DNA of 64,000 nt, from NCBI GenBank assembly GCA_027559495.1, contig JAMXSV010000007.1, positions 1,178,001-1,242,000 on the forward strand, given 5' to 3'. The notes beneath the pieces were generated by a model. It saw only the letters and a program-made list of their open reading frames with translations. It was not told the origin of the DNA and ran no database searches. This DNA is from Aurifilum marmelostoma (taxonomy: Eukaryota; Ascomycota; Sordariomycetes; Diaporthales; Cryphonectriaceae). Of the stretch, positions 36,155 through 46,705 are shown piece by piece (the stretch's first letter is position 1; every line of letters begins with the position of its first letter). The translations under genes were made by a program, and so were the position numbers.

Positions 36155-39084
36155 TTAGTGACCCCAGTGGTTGTTCTGGCCAAAACCCTCCTCGAGGGTC
36201 CGCTCCTCGAGGGTCCGGATGAAGTCACGGTTGCTCCGGCCGCGGCCGGCCTGCTGGCTGCCTCTTCGCCCGCTAGATCGTCCAGCAGCCTGATCAACCA
36301 GGCCAACGCCATCCGGAGGTGGTGGGTAGTACGCTGGGCTGGGCTGTAGCCGGATAGGCGCGTTCGGATCGAGGTGGCTGGCAACTCGTTGTATTGCTGC
36401 CGGGATGCCGCTTTGCTGCTGCTCCATGGTCGAAGCCCTCGGCCGTCTTGCTGTCTGCTGGTACATGCCGGGTTGCTGAGCAACCGCTCCGTAATTGGCT
36501 GGCGGCATCTGCGCAGATGCCCCAGCATACTGCGCTGCATATGGGGGTGGGGCTCCGGCTGCTTGTATGGCCCCGTTCGATGGGTACATGCCGCCGCCGT
36601 ATGCCGAGGGCGCATGGCTGGGCGACTGGTACTGGGAATTTGCCATGGTGTAGGCGCTCTGCGCGGCGGAGTTGGCCTGCGCCTGCGCCTGCTGCGCCCT
36701 CTGCTTGCTGATCGCCTCGGCTTGCTGTTGCTGCTGCGTGCCAGGCGCGGGCGACCTGTTAAGTGAGCTGGCCTTGAGGTTCATCGGCGGTACAAATGGC
36801 CCGGTGAACTTGGTCTGGGTGATGAACGGATGCAGCTTCGCCTGTTGTGGTGACCACCGCTCAAGCGGGTTGATGGTGAGAAGACCTCTCACAAAGTCGA
36901 TGAAGGCGAGTCGGTTTTGCATCTCTGTTCAAGAGTCAGCAAGGGTTATCTGGAAGCGGTCTGCTAGCATGGCGGTGGTGGCAATATACCTCGGTCGACC
37001 TCGCTCTGCTTCATGTTCTTTCTGGGCATAGGGTACGACTTGATGATCTCCGGCAGGTTGTCGGCCTGGAAGTACTTCTTGCTAGGTTGTTCCTTGGTGC
37101 CGTGCTCGCGCGAATACTGCTCCATGCCCTTGAGCTGATACGTCCGTCGGCCAAACTCGTCTGCCTTCTTGTCGAAGAACTCGCCGGCCTGCTTGCCCAT
37201 CTCGATCATCCAGTTTGGCGGGTTGCCGAGCATCTCGACGATGCGGGAGACCTGGTTGTACTCGGACGAGCCAGGGAAGAGGGGCAGTCCGAGGAAGAGC
37301 TCGACCACGATGCATCCAAGGGACCACATGTCTATGGCCGAGGAATAAGGTAGGCCCAGCAACACCTCGGGTGACCGGTAGAACCTCGACTGGATGTATG
37401 TGTACACAGTCTGTCGCTCGTCACATGCCGACCCAAAGTCAATAATCTTGATGATTGGACTTTCAAGATTCTTGAGAAGGATGTTCTCAGGTTTCAGGTC
37501 GCAGTGTATGAGCCTCGCCTTGTTAAGGAGGGCCAGCCCGTTCAGGAGCTGTTGAGCGAAAACCCGGACCAGTGTGGTACTAAGACCCCGGAACTGGTTC
37601 TGCTTGATCAGCTCGTAAAGGTTCACGCTGAGAAGCTCAAAGACCAAGCACAGATGCTGTCTGTGGATAAAGGTATCCTTGAGCCTCAGCAGGTGATGGT
37701 CGTCGTTCTTGTCCAGCTTCGTGTTGAGCTATAGTATCGTCAGCAACACGCGCCACCCCCAAACACACACACACACACATATATATTTCTCCCCTCCGAC
37801 TATAACGTACCAAGTCCAGGACCGAAACTTCCATCATACTCTGGTTGAAGTAGGCGGTGCGGTTCTTGATGACCTTGACAGCGACTACTTCTTGGGTCTT
37901 CAAATTCTGACACTTGACGACCTGACCAAAGGTGCCTTGGCCCAGTACGTCCAAGATCAAATAGCGATTCCTGTGCGGGCTGTTCAGCTTCCTCGTGGCC
38001 ATCCTGGTACTGCTGCCGCCGCCTGTGGTGTGCTACTCACTTGTGTCCGGCCTCCTCCGACCCCAGTATGTCATTCACATACAGGATGTAATCACTGTCC
38101 TCGTTATCGTAGCCATCGTTCTTGCAGCCCTTGCTGGGCTTTGTGAGAACTCGTCTCGGGTTTCGCGACGACTCGTACTTGAAGCTCGGGTTACAGATGC
38201 GGTACGTGGACGGCAGGTGAACGGTCAGGGCTTGAAGGGGCTATGGATGGGAGAGTCAGCGGGTCACCCGAAGCTCACGGGGAATAGTGGGAGAGAAACA
38301 GACACTAATAAAACCGCCCTCTGGGTTCGCTCGCCTGAATGCGGGCTGCGCGTTGACCTTGGGCCGCAGGTCCTGTGCCGTTCGTATCTTCCTGAACTCG
38401 GGCACCGGGCCCTTGCTCACCAGAGGGCCGGCTGCGAGCCTCCGAGGAGAGGTCGGGTCGTTCTGCCAGGTGTCGCTCCTGCCGGCGGGACTCAGGACGT
38501 TACCGTATTGATAATGCGAATCAACCCCAGCGGGCAGCGAGGCCATGGTGGGCAGCTGCTGGGCTGATGTGGTCCGACTGTTCGGGTAGTAGGGGCTCTG
38601 CGGGGACTGGAAGTCGGCGGGCCTGGCAGGCGACTGTCGCGTCGTCGGAGGAGCGGAAAACTGGCTGGCGCCTGACTTGGCATAGGGCGAGGTGGGTGAC
38701 AGGACCTCCATGGGCGAGTAACGCTGGGCGGCGGCGGAGGGCTCTTGGGGCGAGTGCAGGGCGGACGAGCGGCTGCTGGAGGAGACGTGCTGCGAGTGGT
38801 GAGGACGCATGGGGTACTTCATGCTTGCGTATGGGTCGTTTGCGTCAGCCATGGCGACATCACCGTTGTTATCGCGAAGCTGCGGCGTGGTGTTGGGGGA
38901 GGTGGCCGGGTTGGGGGGAGGCATGCGAAGTGAGACCTCCAGGGTACTGGTCGTACTTGAATCCTGCTGGCGCTTGGCCCTGCTGGCCCGAGTAGTCCCT
39001 CGGACTCATCTGGCTGTTCCCATTGTTATACCTCCTCGACGCGCCGGCGGGATCGTGGTAGGCTGGGCTGCCCCACGGATCCAT
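36155..39084 (-). CDS. YAK1: YAK1, DYRK-family protein kinase (one-base frame break in exon 1)
   Basis: Yak1 is a growth-restraining kinase acting downstream of PKA/TOR signalling. Exons: 39084-38304, 38240-38041, 37970-37811, 37728-36990, 36924-36155. Ignoring one extra base, this gives 882 residues. The disordered N-terminus is followed by the Yak1-type segment PLQALTVHLPSTYRICNPSF. The kinase domain (about 330-650) has GQGTFGQV, VAVKVIKNR, HCDLKPEN, DFGSACDE and the DYRK activation-loop YTY in QTVYTYIQSRFYRSPE. The tail is Q-rich and ends NNHWGH. Frame breaks at a run of six G (plus strand 38913-38918): upstream codons (MDPWGSPAYHDP) need one base removed to join QLRDNNGDVAM. Otherwise translation might start at 38924. 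Kinase identity is certain; the exact N-terminus is not. Confidence 0.92.
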
Positions 39085-41703
39085 GGCTGCTGCGGTCGTC
39101 GATTTCGTAGAACGTCGCAATTGGTATCGAGGTGACGTCGCAGCACAACCCGGCGACAACAAGACAAGAAAAAAGGGAATGAGGGGGAGAGGAGGCCCGA
39201 GAGACGTTGGGGGGGGGGGGAATGTGGGCGTCGACTTGTGTCTAGGTAGGTCCGAGGGAGGGGATCGTCGCTCTCGTTTCGTCTGGTGGCTCACAAGGGA
39301 GCTGTTGGGGGGGGCGGGAAGATACCTCTCTGTGTGTGTCTCTATCTCTCCTTCTATCTCTTCTTTATGTCCAGGAAAACCTGGAAATAGGTAGAGGTGT
39401 CGAGGCGCCCAGGATCAAGACCCTATAAGCAGCAACAACTGCAGGTGGGCAGCAACGGAAATGTCGTCGCTGACTGCACCCAAGGCGCGCTGGCTTAGGC
39501 GGATGGAAAAGTGGGCTGGGCTGTCCAAGGAGGGAGGGGGGCCTGAGGAAGAGAGACCCAAGAGCTGGGCAGAGGGTGAGAGGGGGGGGCGGGCGGCGGG
39601 AGGACAGGGCCTTAGTCTGCTGTAAGGCCTCCTGGACGGGGCCAATCGAACACGAACTGGCTTGTTCCCAGATCCTACCAATAGACCCAGAGGCAAAAAG
39701 GACCTGCACCGTCGATCTCGATTGGGCACAAACGGCCCAGATGATGGTCGGAAGAAACACCTGCGTCTCGGTCGATCTATGAATGCATCGCGACGATGGA
39801 TGGGAGAGAGACAGAGGGAGAAGGATAAAATGAAATGAGGTATGCAACGAACCGCAGGTAAAACGCCACAGGGGGGGGGGGGTTAGGTGTGACGGGTAAC
39901 AGACCAGTGACGATGTTCCGAGGTCATGTAGGGTGGGTGGGAAATGCAACCGAAAAAGAAAAAAAGAGGAGGAGGAGGAGGAGGAGAAGGGGGGGGTTGT
40001 CGGATTGGACTGCCTGGAAATGGTCAGGGCAGAGTCTGCTCTGGTCCTGGCGTTTCAATGCTTCCGTCGTCTCTTGCTTGTCTGTTCTCGTCAAACGGGA
40101 CCAAGAACGAGGAATTGGCAGGCACGCTACCTAGATGAAGCTTGCTAGGAACCGAAACAAAAGTTCAATCGTTCTCTCCCTCTCCCTCTTCTTCCTTTCC
40201 TGTCCCTGCCTGGTTTCCGTTCCTTTTCCTTATCTTTCCAACTTCTCCGGTTACTTTTCGGGAAACACTATGCTATGCTACCTCCAACTGGAGATCAATC
40301 AACCATGGGGTGGTTGGGTTGCATGAAGCTCACGTACGCACACACGCACACACGCAGCCGGCGAGCCGGGGGAGAGGGGAGGGGGGTGGTAAAGTCCCCA
40401 TCGGTCGACCGTGTCCTGGTGGGCTGGGAGCCGTTGGGCACTAACGATCACCGCCGAATCCCCTAATCACCCAACTACGACGTAGTAGGTCTGCAGCGTG
40501 TCACACGGTAACACTAGGAACCGCTCCGCGACATTTTTAGCGTGTCACCTATGTCATTCGCAGTAATCCGTGGTTCGCGTCCTGGCTTTTTTTTTTTTTT
40601 GAGAAACCATGCGACCTGTCCAGCTTCTCGGCTTCTGTTGCATACTTTGTAACGTCATTTCTGTGTGTTGAAAAGGTGGTTGTAGAGTGATGAGAGATTT
40701 ATGAAAAGGCGGATCAAAGCTACAGTCGCCACAGAGGCAGCACAACAAGCTGTTCAGAGCTGTTCAGGGCCGCCCCGTGGCACCGGCGCTGTCACATCCG
40801 ACCACAGCCAACGAGTCAACTCGAGACAGACATTCACAGGGTGGGAGCACCAAAGAGCTCCTGGACCGGCCAGAGACTGGATATCAATTTCCTCTCGTGC
40901 CGCCATCATCTGTATCAGCCCTCCCCCCTCCACACGTCACACCACGCTCATGAGCAATTTCGGCGCAAGACCTCCGACACGCCGTTTCTTTCTTGTTTGA
41001 TCCGTCCACCAAAAACCCGCAAAGTTAGGAAATTTGGTCATGCAAATTCTGTGCCGTGCTGTGCGGCAGACAGCACAGTAGTAGTCATTGTCTCTTGTCC
41101 CTCTGGTCAAACCTCCAAAAGAAAGAATCAGAAGAATACGAAAGTACGCAGTGAACGAGAGGAGTAGAGAAATTCGTCAAGTCATTCCACACATTATGTA
41201 CCGCATTGGACGCGCGAGCCCCATTCTCGCCATTTTTCCAGCCAAAGTAAGGACTTCAGTCCAGCCTGACAACATTTTGAACAATGCGAAGGTGGTATCC
41301 AGCGCGCGCAAACAACACGAATACACATCCCAACAAGTTTTCCGGTCCCGTGCAGACGACATCAAAAAACAGCATCCTTGGATAAGAATAGGGAAAAGGT
41401 GAACAGTTGAAAAGCACGAATGAGTAAGAAATATGGGCGGGTGGGATGTCCGATCAAAGCAACGACCTCGAATCCGAAATCCACCATTTGTCCATGAGAA
41501 GGTGAATAGAAAATTGTCGACACTGTCAAAAGAGAGAGAGAGAGAGAGAAAGAAGAAAAGCCTAGTAGACGTGCACGTCTATACAAGCACCGTTCGCTAT
41601 GGCGCCAATTCGACACACCAGGTCAAGACTGGTACAGAATTTCAAATGCAGGCGAAACATGTTGCAAAGTCAAGGCGGTGCTGAGAGGGCGTGTTGCATG
41701 TCA
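39085..41703. other. YAK1 upstream region and PUB1 3' region
   Basis: 2.6 kb between tandem minus-strand genes, with G-rich runs (near 39210, 39310, 39870) on plus and a purine tract (39955-39995). It is probably the YAK1 promoter and long leader. No supported gene. Confidence 0.5.
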
Positions 41704-43411
41704 TCAGCCCTGGTAACCGCCGTAGCCAGCGCTGGGAGCCTGAGGAGTCCACTGGGCGTTGGGGGCTTGCTGACCTCGTCCGTAGCCGCCGGCACTGGGG
41801 GGGACCATTGAAGCCACCCATCTGCGGACCGTAGCCTGCAGGTGACTGAGCCGCGTTGGGGCCGCCGTAGTTGCCCTGTTGTCCGCCGTACTGTCCAGCT
41901 ACGTGGTTGTTAGTAAAAACCGATCTACGCCAGGAGCCCTCGTTCACCTACCACTGTACTGGGGGAAATACGTGCTTGGAGTGCCAGGGAACCCAGGAGC
42001 CTGGGCGCTCTGTGGGCTATAAGCCTGGTTAGGGTCGAAGCCACCCTGCGTGTTAGGAGTCTTGTCCTTGCCCCACTGCACAGAATGTTAGTCTCCCGAC
42101 GACGTACCCTCTCTCGGGGAGGACAGATCAAGATCTAGAGCGGAACTTACGCTGCACTTCAGCGGCCGGCCATTGACGTTGTAGCCATTGAGCTGGCAGA
42201 TGGCCATGGCGGCGTTCTCGTGAGAGTCCATCTTGATGAAGGCGAAGCCGCGGTCGGCCTGGAAACGCGACTCGACCACGTACCCAAAGTTGGAAAAGAG
42301 GGGGACGAGGTCGTTCTGGGTCGTGTACGGCGTCAGGTTGCCAACATAACAGGTGGTCTGCCAGGCCGGGGTCTGGCCGACGATCATGTCATAGCTGTGG
42401 ACGCCGTGGGTGGGGAAGTGGTGGTGACCGTAGGGCGTGGTAGGGGTCATGCCCATGGCCTGCATAGCCTGCTGCTGGGCGATGGAGGGCTGGCCCTTCT
42501 GGTTGGCCCAGTTGCAACGGATCGCACGCGAGCCCAGCCACTCGCCGTCCATGGAGCTCAAGGCCTTCTCAGCCTCGGGCCGGTCACGGAAGGCGACAAA
42601 GCCGTATCCTCGAGAGCGGCCAGTCTTCATGTCCCACATGACGCGAGCCTCAGAAACAGACCCGAAGGCAGAGAAGGCCTGCAGGAGGACCTCATCGTTG
42701 ACCTCGTTCGACAGATCACCAACGAAGATGTGGAAGTGGTTCGACGTGTCCTCCTTGCTCGACGTGTTGGACTGATACGCCCAGTTTACACGGATCTCCT
42801 GTGCAGATCTTGTCAGCCCTCTCGAGGTGGACCCTCACTTCCATGTCTCGGCGCAGACGTACCATCTGGTGGACGCGACGACCGTTCAGGGTCTGCATGG
42901 CCCGCTCGGCCGCGCCAGGGTCATCGTACTCAACGAAGCCGTAGTTGTAACCCTTGGCCTGGTTGTGAGATCACGTGTCAGCAGGCTAGCCATATATACA
43001 TGTACACACACAGGCGCAGCCTGGTGATGGTGGGGGTCGTTGACGCTGCTCACATTCTTGTCAGGAATGATCTTGACATTTTGGACGTGTCCAGTTGTCT
43101 CAAAGATCTGGCGCAAGACATCCTCGGTGACGCGAGGGTCCAATCCGCCGACATACAAGGCTCGCTTGTTAGGCTCGGGCGCCGCACGCCGGGGGAAGGG
43201 ACCGCCGCTGGGGGGGAGACATGAGCTGGTCGCCAGACATGGGCGAGGTGACGGCGGTCGGGATCGGGTTCGTGTTGGGAGGGATGTGGAGCGGAGGCGG
43301 AGGCATGTGGGCGTTGGAGGAGCCATTCTGGCCGTTCTCGTAGCCTGGTGCGCCAGTGTTGGACTGGGGAGGAGGCGGGAGCTGGCTTCCGGGGGCACTG
43401 TTGTCTGCCAT
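41704..43411 (-). CDS. PUB1: PUB1/TIA1-type RNA-binding protein, three RRMs (two one-base frame breaks)
   Basis: An mRNA-binding protein that in yeast binds poly(A)/U-rich RNA and enters stress granules. Exons: 43411-43054, 42958-42863, 42798-42151, 42075-41952, 41898-41704; 472 residues once two extra bases are ignored. RRM1 (about 83-151) has ALYVGGLDP and GYNYGFVEY. RRM2 (about 173-248) has HIFVGDLS and RGYGFVAF. RRM3 (about 300-367) has CYVGNLTPYT and RGFAFIKM. The tail is G/Q/P-rich and ends AGYGGYQG. Seven-base C/G runs at 43210-43216 and 41797-41803 each carry one base too many: removing it joins LMSPPSGGPFPRRAAPEPNK, and later GPPSAGGYGRG, without a gap. Intron 4 has a perfect TACTAAC branch. 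Family assignment is secure. Confidence 0.92.
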
Positions 43412-44077
43412 GTTGGGCAACAAGTTGTTGTGGTTGCTGTTGTTGTTGGTGCGGAGGGGGGTAGGTGTGCTGGGTGGTTGCGAGGCTCAAGTCCAGGAAG
43501 AGGAGCACAAAACGAATTGTGCCCTTCTGTGGTAAGCAGCCTTGAGCTGTATTGCAAAAGGAGGCAAGATTGGAGCCGGGCGGGGGGCAAGCTGCAGAAG
43601 AGAAAGAGAAAAAAAAAATCTCTTGGTCTACACAAACTTGACAATAGAGAAGTGTACCACCGGGTGCGACTTGTATGTGGATCTATCGATCGCGATAGTT
43701 CTCGGCAGCAGCAGTGCAGTCCCTATACTGTAGTGTATAGTGTCCAGTCTTGGTTCCTGCTGTACTTATATAGTCCCTGCCAGGTTCTTGACTGGGACAA
43801 CTAGTCTTCCCAAGAGCTCCTCTTGCTGCAGCAGATGGCAGCCAGCAGTGTCCTCAAGCGCGGCACAAAGAGTCGCAATTGTATGCTGTAGTAGAATGAT
43901 ATGTCGGAGCGAGGCGGGGGGAGCTTTCCAACAGCCAGAGAAGCAGCAGAGAAATGCTCGGTCGACGTAAGGGAAAGTCTTCGCACACGGGTGACGAGGA
44001 GCTGGCAGAATATGCGAGAAGTGTACAAGAAGGAATCCCGACGCTCGAAGAGGATTCGGAAAGGTATTGTGCCGGTC

Positions 44078-44078
<1 letters not shown>

Positions 44079-44111
<33 letters not shown>
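44079..44111. repeat. (GA)n microsatellite
   Basis: About 16 perfect GA units within a longer purine-rich stretch, some 670 bp upstream of the PUB1 start. Confidence 0.9.
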
Positions 44112-44112
<1 letters not shown>

Positions 44113-46553
44113 AGTAATGACGGGGGGAGAAACAGCGGAAGCAGCTGAAGACGGAGAGGAACTGAGGAGACGAGAGGAGACGGACGATACGAGAGCAATA
44201 AAGAGGAGACGGAAGAAGGAAAACAAGCAGAGCAGATAGACTGGCAGAGCAGAAAACAACGAGATAGGAGAGAGAAAAGGAAACAGCCGTGAGGGAGGAA
44301 AAGGAAAAAGGAGGCGTCCCCCTGAGGTATCGTGAGCAACAACAGCCGGTCCGGACGAGGTTGACGATGCGAGAGAACAATTGTTCCTCGAGAGGAGGAA
44401 AAGGCGGGAAGAGGCTTCTGAAAAGGAGCGAGGAGCAGAAGCCCCAGCAGCTCCCAACCAATGAACCGTGGGGGGAGGGGAATGGGGTTAACACCTTCCC
44501 AATCATGCCATCTGGGCCAATTAATGACAGGGGCTGCTCCAGTGCATGAGGGGTGCTGAGTGCTACCAGCAGTAAGCACTGGCCATGAGGGGCAGGGCGC
44601 CACTTGATGGAGGGGCAGCATGCCTGCAAGTGTTCTCTCCCCTCGCCCTGTGCAGGGACATCGTGTCCACAGAAGCTACACCAGTTTTTTGTTTGTTTTT
44701 TTTTGTTTTCCCTTTTTTTCCCCATCATAAAGAGGCTTTTTCTTGTTGCTAGAGATATCCACCACTTCAGATATTTTTCTTCCCACCGAGAGTCCGAGGA
44801 ATCACGACCTCCTCTGTTGTTCATTCATCTCCTTCAGACATTCTCACCATTCCCTACAGCACGTCTGCTTGATCCACCCACCCATCCATGAATCCATCCA
44901 TCCCCACTCTTCTCTGCAGCTCTCGTGCATCAAAAGTGGCTTAGTTTGACAAATTCCCCTCCAGCCTCTGTCCAATGCAATGCAATCTTGTATCTCTGCT
45001 CGACGCACCATCATCTGTGCTGCAGTCTATGCTGCACCAGCTCGCGCAGCTGTTTCCGGCCCATTTCGAAAAGGCAACATACAAGGTAGGATTCAAACAG
45101 ATGGGCTAAAGACATATGGAACAACAGGGGTCAGGTCATAGCCACTGACATATTGTTGCCCCCTCCTCCCGGATGGCAAAAGCTCTCCTGGTGGCTCGGC
45201 GGTTCAGGAGGAGGCCAGAATCTCTCGCCCACAGCCTTGATTATGCCAATGAGCAGTGACTCCTGCTGCCTAGGTACTCGAGTGCTACTTGGATGAAATC
45301 AGCAGTGAGAATGAATAATATTACGGGCACAATGCCAAGCTATGCAGATATAGAGAACCAGGGACTAAAAAGTACACACCATCTAAAAGCTTATACTTTG
45401 AGATTGAAGGAGCACTACTATGAGCACTGCCTTTGATCATAAATATATCAACCTACGCTGCCAAATATCGCTGTAATATATCTGAACTGGACAAAGCTGT
45501 CCCCATGTGCCCAACATTAAGAAAGTAGATCCTCCACTACCCCCCCCCCTTTTTTTTCTCAAAAAAAAAAAGAAGGTTCCCCACAACACAAGGTAACCTT
45601 CCTTTGCCCACTCACCTCGCCACCCGACTGTTGTTTGGATCGACGCAGTCAGAATCACGGTCGTCGGCGGCAGTGGAAAGGGGGCATAGCCATGCACCTC
45701 AAACAAGGTTGGGACGAACCGCAGCATGCAGGGCTGAAACCTCCCTTGGGGCCCATCTGCACATCATCGCTCCGCAACCGCCCTTCTTCTCTTCGCAGGG
45801 CGCTTCCAGGAAATTGCAAAACAACCTCACCTGCCACACACACACACACACACACGAGAGAGAGAGAGAGACAGAGAAAGAGAAGATGTAGATAAGGTTC
45901 CTGTGTATTACAATACATGGATGGGTTGAGAGGCGAAACAGTGCTGTTGGGCGGGCCGCGGCTCCGGAGCTGCTCAAGCTGCTTGTGTCCGGTGCACACA
46001 AATGATTCGTTCCGCCTCGAGCATGCATAAGTTTGCCTTTTGGATTCTCTGCGTTGTTGCACGTCCATTATGGAAGCAGGAGCCGGACATGTTAGACCAG
46101 AGGCCTCTTTTCTAGAATAGAACGTATCGACTTGTGTAGACCATCTCCAGCCAAATGAACCTTCACTGCTCTGATTCTCATAATACGACCCAGTCCATCG
46201 AAACTTGTACCAGGAAACAACGCCCCCCCCCCCCTTCCCCCCACCAAAAAAGGAACAAAACAAAGAATGGTAGAAAGGGGAGGGATGTTCACGTCCACTT
46301 AGATACATTGTATTCATACACGACGTCAAAATACGTACACAAAAAAGCTACACATGGCTTTATGTCTCTCCCCCAAGTTGAACGCTCGATTCTCTCCCCA
46401 TTTCCGTACACAGGCCATAGCCCAGATACCAGCAAGCCTGGTAAAATCTCTGGCGGTGCTCTCCAACAAGCAACGTCCAATACGAGACCACTAACGCCAT
46501 TGACTCGAGGGTTGGTAGCCCCTGGTTCATCCTTTCCTTGCGCCTCATCAAGT

Positions 46554-46600
46554 GTGTGTGTGTGTGTGTGTGCGTGTGTGTGTGTGTCTGGGTGTGTGTG
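46554..46600. repeat. Interrupted (GT)n microsatellite
   Basis: GT units with single-base interruptions, downstream (3') of the Zn2Cys6 factor gene. Confidence 0.85.
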
Positions 46601-46705
46601 CGCTCTGTAGTATGTCGATCCGAATATTGTTTTCGTCCCATCCGATAGAACCAGCCGCCAGAACCCAGGCTCCCTTCGTACATGTGGGCGTCAGGCTTCC
46701 TGCAG

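Larger units (their letters stand above)
43412..46705. other. PUB1 upstream region and TF 3' region
   Basis: 3.3 kb between tandem minus-strand genes. Plus-strand 43900-44430 is strongly purine-rich, with (GA)n at 44079-44111. Other repeats are (CA)n near 45837-45855 and (GT)n at 46554-46600. Frames here (for instance 352 codons on minus at 43766-44824) are products of the pyrimidine bias. Probably promoter and long leader of PUB1. Confidence 0.5.

Noticed and set aside
38869..38945. Intron as an explanation for the YAK1 frame change
   Set aside because: Candidate GT..AG pairs here either create a stop or the wrong phase, and there is no branch site.
42220..43224. 334-codon frame antisense to PUB1
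   Set aside because: It crosses PUB1 introns and exons in the opposite sense and shows no domain.
43766..44824. 352-codon minus-strand frame
   Set aside because: It comes from pyrimidine-rich DNA (Ser/Leu/Phe/Pro repeats) with no recognisable domain; such bias removes stop codons.
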